From Datnioides undecimradiatus (Eukaryota; Chordata; Actinopteri; Lobotiformes; Datnioididae), in NCBI GenBank assembly GCA_008933995.1, contig WARS01003208.1, positions 448,133-512,132 on the forward strand: 64,000 nt of DNA, given 5' to 3'. Position 1 is the stretch's first letter. Every line of letters starts with the position of its first letter. The translations under genes were made by a program, and so were the position numbers. This document shows, piece after piece, positions 39,701 to 52,900 of the stretch. Under the pieces are notes generated by a model, which did not search any database, was not told the DNA's origin, and worked only from the letters and a program-made list of their open reading frames with translations.

Positions 39701-42700
39701 CTAGATATGAACCAAATATTTGAGAGGAAGGGATACACACCCCTACTGTAGAATTCTGGACTGCCACAGAAGATGAAGCAATGCCAACTAGCATGATGTT
39801 GCTGGCAGTGGTTCAGAGGTTAATGGAAGTTATTCATTCAGTCCCCAGCTGCTCCACGTGTCAAAGTGTCCCTGAGCAAGACACTAGTGCCTTGAATGGT
39901 AGCTCAGTTGCCAGTATATGAGGGTGTGGTTGAAAGACTTAGTAAAAAGCAAATTTACCACAGGAGCATGTGAAGCTGCTCTGCCCCCTTCGTCCATCAT
40001 TCCCCTATTTCGGCTACACTACACTGTCTTGTAATAGTTCATAACCTGCCATCCTGATTTCATGTGTTGTGTGTATATTCACTATGGATCACCACACAGC
40101 GTATTTTTCTGCATTGCCATCACTTAAAACTTATACTGATTTAAGTTGACTCATGCAGCATCACACAGTAATAAAATCTCCAGTCATTCCAGTGTTTGAT
40201 TGAAGAGTATTTCTGAATTTTTACAGTTTCTTTTTCTTTGACCAAATCCCTCTTAGTTACTGTTTCAGAGAAAGATAAGAGTGTCTTCACAGTTGCTTCA
40301 TATTACATTTTAATTGCTCAAGTTTGGACAGTGGAGTATCTCTAGTCTTCTGTATTTACCACGGATGTGCATTCCTTTCCTTTTAAGCTATTAAATTTGA
40401 GTAATTACCCACAAGCCCATGCCATGTTCACTAACCCATGCAGGAGCCTGCCAACGCCTCTTGTCTCTTAATTACAAATTTGAATCCTTAATGCATCTAT
40501 GGGAAGCAAAATAATTAGACAGATATTTCCTCCATCTCCTTTTTTCTTTACTGACGTGTGTGCAAATGCCCAAATGACCTGACATGTCTGCTAGAAGAGA
40601 GTGAGAAAAAGCCTGCATATCATCTGCATATTATAAAGGAATTAACAGCTCCTGCTATTGTGGCAGCAGACACATCCTTTCACTAGCACATGCTTTCTGA
40701 AGCTGCATTCTTCATTAGAATATCTGAACTGTTATAAATATGGTTCAGATTATGTTATTGTCTCATTATCTTTTCTTTGCTTTGCTGCTAATGAGCGGGA
40801 CAGGGCAGCTAAACGAGAGAGTTCCGTTTACATTATTTGAAATGTGCCGTAATAATGCTCATTAGAGTGTTCCCTTTTTGTTACACAGTTGCTTTAATTA
40901 GATTTTCGTCTCCACTCCTTAATAAGAACGAGGGCATCCATCGCTAATAATGCCTGTAATGTATTTGTTATTACAAGATGAGACAAGAAGAGAAAGAAGT
41001 GAAATTATTTCTCTTTTTAAGTGTCTCTTAATTGAAAGAGGCTTAATAGGAGCTTGTTTGACTTCTGTTTTATTTCCAATGAGTTCTCGACTACAAGAAC
41101 AATACCCACCTCCTGTTCCTCCCCCTCCACCCATAGACCTGCCATTTTGCTAACCCAGTGTGTCTCAACCATTATTTGGTTAACGGAACACGTTATAAAT
41201 ATGCAGAATCTCAAGTCACCTCAATCCAAAATGTAGAAAGGGAAATTGGGATGATGGACCTCTTATAAAAAAAAAAACCATGCGCTCAAATGGCTATCAT
41301 CATCTTTTCTTCTTCTTGCTTCCTGTTGATGGTTTAAATTCAAATCATCTGAATCTGACACATTATGTAAAAGATGTGACATGATACTGTTAACCTCTCG
41401 TAACTCAAACACCGCATGCTATTTATGTAATGCATAGTGACACTGACCCTAATGTTGACATGAGGAAAAAAAAAACATTGATGTATTTTAATGTATTAGG
41501 TGTCTAATTATCTGCATTTTCATGATTGTTGAAGAAATTTGGAGCTATAGTTTTAGTTATTTTCATGTAGTTAGAGCTATGGCCTTTTTTTCTTTTCTAT
41601 GTTTTAAAATTTACTATTTATGATACTTTTTACTCCGCAATGTCATTATTCTATTTGTGGCATCCCTGAAGAAACCATATGCCATCCCAGGTTGAGAAAA
41701 GCTGTGCAAACACACTCACACACCTTTGTTCCCAACTAGGAGCAATGTAATTGGATGAATAGATACAGGATCATTAAAAGACTTATCATCATGTATTTCC
41801 TAGTATTGGTAAACCCTGATTATGAGCCACATAACTTACACCATAATGAATTTAAAAACAGTATGGTTGTGCCCATGCAACTTCCAGTTTCTTCCCACTT
41901 TCTCTTAATACAAGATAATGTGCAACCTCATGAAGACAGTTGACAGTTGTGCAAACTGAATATAAATTTGTTTCAATTTTATTTAAGTTAAGAAAGTTAT
42001 CTCAGGGTACCTTTAATATGTCACAGTATTATTTATAGGGACCCAATAATGGAAGATGTATGAAAGTAGCGTAAGCAAACATATTTTTAATGCAGATTAA
42101 TACTTGGCACCTAAGAGACATTTTAACTAATTCTAAACACATTTGAATGCTCAAAGTTCAGCAAGATTATTAAAATCCTGACAGTTGCCCATTTAGTAAA
42201 GAAAGGATTATTAAGTCATGAATTTTTGAAAATTCTTTTAAGTAATTACATTTCCATTGTGTCAATATATTTTCTACACACATTGCATAAAAATGCTATT
42301 GCACTACATTGTTGTCATTCTCCAATGAACGTCTCATGCCACCACATGGACCAGCAGTGGTGTACAGTCTGCTAGCATCACTAATGACCTTTCTCACTGG
42401 CACCACTGTGTCTCTAAAACAAGCCCAGACTGCAAAAGAGAGTGTTGCAAAGGCAGACAGGCACAGTGGAAATCAATGTCAATTGTCAATGCACTTCAAG
42501 GTCACATCATCCTAGTAAAAAGGATAAAGATTTTTGAGGAAGCTGATGCTCTTCTCAGCTGTTACTTTAGATGTGTACTCAAATTGGGACAATAACTTAC
42601 TTGATTTCAATAAACAAATAGATTACATTATTTGAATTATATAGGTTAAATAAGCCTTTTCTTTTTATTCTTCTAATCAAGATTAATTTATTTTTAGTGC

Positions 42701-45700
42701 TCACTTTTAGGCACTGAACTAGGTCTCTGTAGTTCTGTAGGTTTAGATTGAAATGGCAGTGGGGTCTGCTCAAGTGAATCGAGGTCTGCATTAATCACAA
42801 TCAAATTCATATCCAGTGAAGTTAGATGTGACAGTTTTGCTTCTTTTTTTTTAAACACAAGATGGGTTGAGGTACAGTTTAGCTATGTAGCCATTATGGG
42901 TATGGTATAATCTCAGTATAAAGTATAAATTAAGTTTGACATCATCATAACATTGTAATACTGTCTTGAGCATAGTTCTGCGAATTTAAAATAACCTATT
43001 GAACATAGTTTGCCTGGTTGCAGTTATTAACGACTAAAAATAAGTAATATTAAAACATACTTATATAACACATGCACACACACACAGATTAGACATAGAG
43101 ATGCAGCAATCACCAACCATTTATCAATCCATATGCAGTAAGTAGATTTCGCATATTGAGGAAGATTCACATAAACACAATTTTTAAAATTAAAAAATGC
43201 ATGGCTAATAGGTCAAACACCAATGTCCCCGCTGAAATGTAAATATACTCTTGAAATATTATTCTCAGACAGGTATTTCATAATGGTTTGCTCAGGGCTT
43301 GATTAACTCATCATTTATAACCTCTGTCTATATGTTTGAATGGTCAGATGGATTGATGGATTTGTTTTTTGCCAACCGTAGGAGGGCTCTAGTGCAGATC
43401 TTCCTCTCATTATGTTACAGAGATTTAGAGTTTGTCACCATCAACACTACTTCAAAGCAAAACCTGCTCTCTCTATCTGCATCAGTTAGTATCAGGCTGT
43501 GTGTATGTTTTCTTGCCTGTTAAATACATCTCAAGTGCAGTTCAACAATTCTGCTGGTTTCCTGCATCCCAGCTGTGGTTCTGTTGGTGTTTGGGATACA
43601 TGAGTAATGTCAACAAGTGTTTGCCGTTCAAGTTTATATCATTTATCGTTTTTAATGAAATGTTTAGATGGTAAGCACACAGTGACCTTCTTTATTTTCC
43701 ATTTCTTCACAGGTATAAACATTTTCTACAGGACTTGGCTGCCAACACAAGTCCAGACAACCCAGAGTTTCAGCAGATTTCACGTAAGTGTCTTTTCTGA
43801 TGGTGCTGCAGCCTCGATAATTATTTTTTTGCATTAAACCCAAGAGCTGTTATTATGGAGCAGTGTGTCTGAAAGTGCCCACTTAAATTTGCACACACAT
43901 GAAAAAGAGGTTGACGTTATCACCTCTTCCTCTTCCAATCTGCCAGGCTTGTAGGGGTTTGTCAGCAACAGCAACCTAACAACAAATGATTAACAATAAA
44001 TGTGTGATGCTTGGCATCTCTGTCACAGTGCTTTTTGGCTTACTCACAGTGCCCTACATGTAGTCCCTACATGTGACAAGCAGTTTGGAGCACAAAAGAG
44101 AGTTAAGTAAAGCTGTGCAATAATAGAATGTAAGGCCAGTTCTTTAACAGCAAGAAAATAAACAAATGAACAAAAAAACCCCCAACAACCTATGAAGACT
44201 TTCATCGCACTACTCAAACTCTGTCATCTTGAAAGACAGCACTCATTATCTTCATTTGAGGAACAAAGGGAAGTGCATTCTATCCCTTTCATTCCTCATT
44301 TGTTATTATTGTCACAGCAGAGCCTGGCTAGTAGAGAAATGAAAGCAAGGCAAAGCTCAATATGCGTGTAAGTTCTAGTTTGATGTGGATTTTGACATAA
44401 TTAATTGGGAGCGGATCAGAGGATATTAAGCGGGAGCTATATTAATAAATAAAATCTTCAACATCAACACGAATCCTGATAATGACTAATTTCAATCGTC
44501 AAATAAACAGCGACTCTGACTCAAGTGCGAATGTACACAAGGAATTATTTATGTGTATCAATTAAAATCTCATTGCTGGTGTGCTGCCTTTGCTTACAAA
44601 TTAAAACAGCCCCTCACTCTAAGATGAAGGTACATATCTAAATGTGCTCCACCATCGTCTTTTCCTCTTCTCATTAGAGTTCCTTTTTTAAGCTCCTTTT
44701 TATTGGGGGTTGGGTGTGTGTGTATGTGTGAAAATACTTCCTATAGTCAGCTTGGATGTATTGTAAAGGGAATTATTTAAAAAAAGAAATTCCAGACAAA
44801 TCACATTGTATCTGATTAAGCAAAATAGCAGAGAGAATCACAAGAGGCTTTGTTGTTGTTATTTTCTCTTGTGCTGCTTTTTCTCTTCTTTGTCCTCCCT
44901 CCTTTTTTCCCTTGCAGTGCATTCAGGCTGGATTTAATTGTTGTAATTGCAGTGCTTCAGGAGTTTTCATCAGCCTGCTTTAATATGACACTTTAACGTC
45001 TAACTCTACAGTAGTAACTGTAACTAAGTCTGACCTGACTAGAAGCAACTTTCCAGGTCTGTCAGAGATTTAACAGTAGAAGTTAACAGTTGTCTTCCCA
45101 TGGTAAAGCACTGTCTAAATAGTGAATAAATGGAATAAAGAGCTGTAAGAAGTAGAAGATGTCTTCAGAATGTCTAATGGGCTAGATGTATTATTAATGC
45201 CTCGGCCAGAACTCAGCCAAAGAATACTGTAATTAGGAGTTGTTGTTTTTCTAAAGCAGGCAATGGAAAATATTCCAAACATGTGCAACAAAGGGAGAAA
45301 GTCTACATGGATGCCTTGTTTGGTTTACATTGTAATTGTTGTGAAGTTAAGCGAGCCAATTAGGCCATGATTATTTTAGTGTAGTCAAGTTGCCCTGAGG
45401 ATCAAGTTCATCCGCTGAGTTTCAGTGCTTAGAACAAAAGCAGGAAAGTTGAGCTTGAAATTATCCAACTCTTTGTTGTTATTTTTGACGCATTAATGAT
45501 GTAGTTCTAAATGTTTACAGCAATTATTATGGCTGGCACACAGTAATTGGTTGCTTGTGTCTATTTTGATGATTTGCCCATTTGTTCTAGGACAAAGATT
45601 TTACAGCTTAGTACAGTAAAGTAAGGAAGGGAGTTTGTGAAAGACTTCTTGACATGTAAACAGATGTGGAATAATACAGTAAGTCAAATTTAAACTTAAA

Positions 45701-48700
45701 GTTGTGCATTTTTGATACTGTTTTGAATGACAATGAAAATTGGCAGTGACTTGGTCATTTTTTTCTTCTTTTCCATAGCGTTTGAAAAGATACTTATTCA
45801 TTTCGCATCATCACTTTGTTAACTTTGTAAAGATATCATTAAACCCTGATGCATTGGAATTCGTGGTTTGTGAGGTCACTTGAAAAATGAGACCTGCCTT
45901 GTTGCTTGTAACAGTTCTATGTAATGGACTTGGGATCTTTTTATGAGAATGTAACAGTTTCAGCAAATGACCACCCACTACAACATGTATTCCAACACTG
46001 TCTGCGCATCAAGGTTCTAATGTTCCAACAGAAAAAGGCAAATATTAATCACAATTGTTTGTATGATAGATAATTGTCAACAAGGTTTGTAAAAAGTGAC
46101 ATAAAATGACATAGTTGCAGGTCATATCAAATAACTTGATTATCTCAATAACAGACATTTGTAATTGTAAATATAGGTTTTTTTAAGCATTACAGCATCC
46201 ACCTGATATACATACAATATAATGAACATATGCAATCGAAATCATCCTACCCAACTTGAGATGCCAGTGGATCATTGAATTGGCATTACCATGGCAGACA
46301 GTATTTTTGACTGACGTCTTTATTAGTAGTTGTTCTTGTTGTGTCTGGTCCCCTAATGGTTGTTAAATGTCATTGCGTAGAGAATTCTGGGACTTCTATT
46401 ATTAAAATGCCCTGTTACCACGAGCTACCACTTGTGATACCAGTTGCCACAGCTAATATTTTTAGATATTTATTCAGTAACATTATAATTAACATTAATT
46501 TGACATCATCAGCCAGATTCCTAAACCAGCTGTGTGTTGTACAGGAACAGAGGTGGGAATGGTTTGATGTCAGCGTAAACACTTTGGAGGAAATAGGTTT
46601 ATCCAACCAAATGAGCTGTGCTTATTGGGGGCCGCTGTTGTTTGCATAAAATTATAGAATGACAGCTCAGACGATTTGCATGAAGGCAATACATTATGGG
46701 CAACGGTTGCTGCAATAATGGATACTCATTGATAATGCCATGCTTAGGCATCCCTACACACACATTGACACACAAGACATATCCCTGACCGACCCATTCA
46801 GCAAATCGCCAGGCCAGAGTGTTCAGAAATGTAAATTTGCACAGCTCAGTTAATTTCTCTGCAACTGTTCGCTGATGAAATTTAGAAATATCATTCTGCG
46901 ATGCTGAGTGAACTACCAAAACAGCAAAAGGATCATAGCATATTTGGAAAGACTTTTTCTTGATATCCAGATATGAAATGTTCTATTAGGACAGAGAACA
47001 ATTAAAGAAAATGCAGTACTAGAGAGAGAGAACTGATGTGCAACTAAGGTCTTTGACTGTTTGACACTTTGACCAACCAGGGATGTTGCAGTTCATTCAT
47101 TTTCTATTCTGTCATTATAAGAAAGAAACCATTAAATTGGACTAAAATCAGTCTCAGTTACATAGTAGAATAACAGAGAAAAGCCCTAACAAGTTTACAT
47201 TTAGTCTATGAAAATTGTTCTGTTTAAATGTTGATAACAGTAAGAAAAAGTGATTATTGGCAGACACATTTTAAATGCCTCAAAATCTATTATTGATCAT
47301 TCTTATTCAGCATAGTTTTATATAATTTGTATAAGAATAGAAACCAAGACCTCATCTATGTGGAAAATGTTGACAACAAATGTGTGATGCTTGACATCTC
47401 TGTCAAAATGTTTTTTGGCTTACTCACAGTGGAACTCTTCCTACATGTGACAAGCAGTTTGGAGAGTTAAGTAAAGCTGTGCAATAATAGAATGTAAGGC
47501 CAGTTCTTTAACAGCAAGAAAATAAACAAAAAAACAACAACCTATGAAGACTTTCATCACACCACTCAAACTCCGTCATCTTGAAAGACAGCTCTCATCT
47601 TCATTTGAGAAACATGAAGCCCATTTAATTTTGGACATTGTGAATCAATTGAGATATACTGAATCATAAACATTTCTATTGTTTCCTCCCCACCCCGGTA
47701 CAAATACTCAACACTGGCTGCTCTTTTCACTCAGTTGTGAAAGTTAAAAACAGCGAAATGAATTCAGATAATTGTCACTGTTGTACAAGTTGTACTGCTG
47801 TGTTTAGGGCAGGAACACACATTCCTAAGATATTTTATAGTTCCGTATTAAGCAACATGCCTGATTTTATTCATTTATTATTTTTTATTCTGACCTTTCT
47901 GTGAAAAAGTGAAACCAGGAAATTACCGACATTAACAACTGGGTACTTTTGTCTGTATGTGTGACTCATTGGAATGATGGGCAAATGACAAACATGCGCA
48001 CATGCACAGAGTGAGGCTGTGGCCGCAGGTGGAGGGGGAACAGAGAGGCAGTGAATTCCCTGGTGATCCCTGTTCATTTTCCTTCCACAAGGACTTCAAA
48101 TAACATGATAGCACACAGCGACTCTGCCTATACTAATGCATTCAGGCAGCACTTTGCTTCATGATATGTGTCTATATACACTTGTATGTGTGTGTGAACA
48201 TGTTTGTTGTTTTATTACTATATATGAGCACCTAGTGTACTCAGAAGCTATTTTTTTCTGTATGCTTGTCATCATCGTTCAAAATTAATTGTATCATCGT
48301 TACAAAGAACAGTTTTAAAGAGCATGATTAAATTGAATGAGCTAGAATTGATGTATCGATATAATCAATAAATAATCAATAAAGAGGTATATCAGTAGGG
48401 GATATTTAAATCAAAACAAAACCATTTTAAGAGGATTAAATTGAAATATGTTGCTGACCATGATGGTTTAAATACCCCACCCCAAGCACTAAAGCTCAAC
48501 CATCTCCCGTCTTTTACCTGGACACAGAAAAAGCAAATGAGATGTGCCTGAAGATCTTTAGCTGCTTAGAGGCTTGCAGGGGATCAAAAGCTCAAAAAAG
48601 ATAACTATATCCTGTGAGACCTACCTGTGAGAAAGGCCTATATGCTGTAAACATAGGCCTCAATTTAGAAGCTCAGGCAACAAAAAATCAGAAGTACCCC

Positions 48701-49804
48701 AAACAAAGACATGAACTCGTCTTTGCATTGCTCCAACCATCCATCCAGCCAACCATTATATGTTTACTTCCTCTGTGTTTTGGACCTAACTCCTCTCACG
48801 TGGTATATGTTATTATATTTGTCATTCATGACAAAGATAATTGGGGTGGTTTAATAAAAGTGTGTGTAGGAGTTACAGTATATTCAGTCATTGCATGCAG
48901 TCCCTGAAGGCTGTCAGCTGAAGTCTCAAACTATGTCATGCCCTTTTTTAGAATTGGTATTTCAATTACTACTTAAATAAAAAGGATCTGTACATTAGCA
49001 GTTCTTTGTGATTTTTACAACTTTTACCATAATGGTTTAACATACCTTGTGATATGTTGTTACTCAGAAAGAATTTCATCAGCGAGTGTTCTCACATGTA
49101 TGCTAATTGTTCTGGATATACTGTAATACTAATGTTTTTCTGTGTGTTTGCTGTAGGGGCAGTTACTGCTATATGCGCAGTGTCCCAGCGAATCCAGAAC
49201 AATACCCGGTGCCATGAGAATCACCTGCAGCTTTGCCGTGTGCAGAAACTGCTGAAAGGGCGAAAGACGAAGGTGTTGGCTGCAGGTTAGAGCTTCTGAT
49301 CACATATTCTTTTCATCTCCTGCAAGAACCACCTCCCATCTCTTCTCTACCTCTTTCTGTATCAATGTCCTTTGGGACAGATTGGGGCGGAGGGGGAAGC
49401 AAGACAAGTACAGACAAACTGAAGGGAAATTAATTTAGTATGGAGACATTCTCAAAGCACTTGGCTGGATTGCTTTGAATCAATAGAATTCATTGGGCTT
49501 TCAGCAGGAAACTGAAGTATTTTGCAGATCACACTGAGCACACTATATTAATAGAGCTTTACTGCAAAGTGTTACCAAGTGAATGTGCTTTTCCCCTTTA
49601 TCCTGCCTTCCTTCTTGCTAAATTATTTCCCCTCCTCTATTGTGGTTCCCGCTCTACTTGTGGAGCAGTGGCCCTTTTCTTCCTGCCACTCCCCCTCCTG
49701 TTGTTTGTCTGGCCTCCTTGTTGCTCCGCTCACCATGCCAATCTCCCCCAGGACCAATTAGAGTCCACCCTCATCTCGCCAACTAGCAGATAAAAAGGAA
49801 GCCA

Positions 49805-49901
<97 letters not shown>

Positions 49902-52900
49902 GGATATGAATGAATGCATGTGTGTATGAAGCCACATGTGTGTTTGTTTGCTTGGATATGCAGGCTTGTTTTATGTGTGTATTTGTGGATGTGTTGGTGT
50001 AGGCTGGGAGCGAGCGCTGAATAGCAGCTCATCTCTCTAATGCCGATGTGGGAAGTTTCAAAAGCTTCCTCTCATCCAAGTTCTCAGACCCTCGCAACTC
50101 TGCCGGCTTCCTTTCCAGCCAATAAAGCTCCAGTCCCACCAGGCAGACTTCAGAGCAGCAGCACCACCCCGCCTCGCAACCCCACGCCGACCCATTCTCC
50201 ATCTCCCCACCAACACCACCTCTAATGTGGGTAAAAGAAAAGCTCTGCCTTTTACAGATGAGAAGCGTCGGAGCCCCTCAAACATATTAAGTAGCTCTGT
50301 AGGAGATAAGGGGGGCGATTGTGAGACACAAAGCCTGAATCAATGGGACATCGATACAGCAGACAGACAGACAGTTTCCCTGGGAGGCCACAGATTTGTG
50401 TCTGCCTGCCTGTTCCTTCAATTTAAAAGAAAGATGTTTCACATTTTCTATCTTGTTTCACATTGATTTTTCCAATTTATGTCCCTTTACGTTCCAGGCT
50501 GTTGCACATAATTGTGTTATGTATTTTTTGCGCATTCCTTTTTTTGTCTTTGTCAATCAGGCTGCCTTATTAAATTTAACATTATTTTAAGTTTAAAAAA
50601 GCTTAGAAACAATCAGTTGAAAATGCTCATTTTACACTGATAAAATTTAATCCTTTATGATGCCGAAATTTGTAATAATCCAAATGGATTCTTTACCAAC
50701 AAACAATGATTTAAGACATTCATCGACTAAACATTGGCATATGTTCTGATTTGACTCAAGTGTGATTTAATGAGGTTTGAGCTCAGATTTTGTATATTTG
50801 TACGTGAATGAATTATTAGTTTGTAGTAACTAAATTACTAAATCTACAAATCAGCAATGCCAAACCTGACTTGCCCTCATTCTGCCACAGTGGCTGCCCT
50901 CTGCTTCTCTTATTTCTTTGCCCTTGGACATGTCAGGAGGAACAGGACCCTTTGTAGATGAATCTTTATTTCCTGCCCCACCTTCATCAGCCCCCCTACC
51001 TGGACCAGCCCAAAAGACTTTGTAGTAGAGCAGAGGTGCTCTTTGACAAGGGAGTCTGAAAGGCCTGGACATGGAAAGGAGTGCTTGGCACTTCCTGGTC
51101 TTTGAACCTGCTGCTGCCTCAAAGCACTGTGGATGGTCAGATGTTGGCAGGGGGTCTGAAGAGAAACTGGCCCACAAAGAGATGACTCCTAATACAGAGC
51201 ATATTCAGCCTTTCTGACTCTCACAACTTTCTCTAAAAGTGAGTCTGATTCTGGATATCTGATAAACTTTTAAGATAGATAGACCCCAGATAGCTTTCCA
51301 AAATAGCACTGACTTGAGGTAAGGTAAGCACAATAATTTTAATTTTCATGTACTTTGTCAACAGTTAGTAGCTATCAGGTATTAAGACACCTGGTTGCTA
51401 TCCATGTTTATTCACCCTGAGTCCAAACATTAGAACCTCACCAACGTAACTGAAACCAGTGGACTGGCTATGTAGATGGAGACCTTTATTACACACACCC
51501 AAATGTATTGTTTGGATTAGGAACAGAGAGACATCCCAGCGTGTCTGGATAATCACTACACTCGATCAGTTTCAGCACACTGGACACTGGCAGCCTTCTG
51601 ATGCTTGAGCAAACATGTAACACATTGCTACCCATGCATAAATTAAAAAGTGATAAGATATTCTGTTATAACAGAATAATCTTATGTTTATCACAGTCCA
51701 GCTGATACTTAGTTGCATTGTTTTGCCTGCTACAGCATACATATATCCACTTGTCCTCCATTCTTTTGGGTTTTTTGGTTTTGTTTTGACGTCATCAGAT
51801 TTGCATGAATTCAGTGTAATACTCTTTCAGTCTTTGTAGACTGATACCTCAATTAATGTAGCGATTAAGTCTTATATAAAGTAGTAACATCACCATTTTA
51901 TTATGGGCAGAGCCGATGATCACACTGAGCCCAACAGCCTGCACAAGAGCCACCGACTCTGAAGAGTAACACAATATAGCTCTCCTGCTAATGTCTCCCT
52001 ATTATCTAAATTAAAAATATGAACCTGCACTTTAGCTTGTTAAGGGCGCGACCAAACATACTTTAACTGTAAAAAAAGTGCTAGATAGCTAATTGGCTGC
52101 TTAGCTGCAGCACATTAAACAGCATGTAAAGGTACCTGCAAATGTCACTTGGGTCCAGTTAGATGCTGGTGGTGTCCTTACTTTCCAATACCACTAACAA
52201 AATGTTGTCTACCTATGACATGTAAGGGCAAGCTTGTTTACTTTGTCGCTCCTTCCCAAAGTAAAGGAACCTGCTAGCTGCTATCAATCGAACACAGTCT
52301 CTGATACACCCTTTCAGCTGACTGAGACAAAAAGCAGCATTTCTAGACTTTTTTCTTTTTCTATTATAAGTTTTATTTTCAATATTCCCCACTTCAAAAA
52401 GACAAAGCAATTGTTTTAACTACAAAACAGGATAACTAAATGTGATTGCAGTTAAGGTTGTACCCATATACCCATACAATGCATCACAATTCTTATTGTC
52501 ATTGTGAATTCAGTCTTATTTTGAAAACAGTCAATTACTCATATCGCTATCATGTGTCATTTTTCATCCACAAATAATTCCAACAGATAATAGACATATT
52601 CATTGCTTCCTGGCAGCTTTTACGATGCCATGCTGCATACAATATACACGTCCTATATCATAAAGAAATTTGTGGCTGTTTTTTGTTGATCGACTAACAG
52701 ACTAATTATTTTGGCTTTGAATGTATCTCTTACAAGTCCTTCATATGAGACTCAATTGAATTCATCCTCCGCACTCCACCATAAATAACTGCTTGTTTTT
52801 ATTAGTTATTATTTTGTCATCCATTTTTATTATTTCTGTTGCGCAAGTAAGACAAAAGGACTTCAACTTGCATTTTTTATACAACCCTGTGTTGAAGAGT

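Larger units (their letters stand above)
34058..43712 (+). other. arhgef39: Intron 5 of ARHGEF39 (9.7 kb)
   Basis: The largest intron. It carries a TA-flanked DNA element (34966-35572), mariner relic C, two SINE-like repeats (36545-36800 and 39800-39975) and a repeat-free block near 40440-41240. No exon of another gene was recognised; open frames at 41755, 42309 and 43299 lack domains. Confidence 0.6.
43784..49156 (+). other. arhgef39: Intron 6 of ARHGEF39 (5.4 kb)
   Basis: It contains a directly duplicated block (43993-44265 and 47373-47613) and two stretches that look like regulatory elements (44370-44640 and 46600-46960). No exon of another gene was recognised. Confidence 0.6.

Noticed and set aside
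50851-51177. 108-codon minus-strand frame in intron 7
   Set aside because: GC-richer unique sequence, but no family motif, no matching splice sites and a competing overlapping frame; an unannotated non-coding transcript cannot be excluded.
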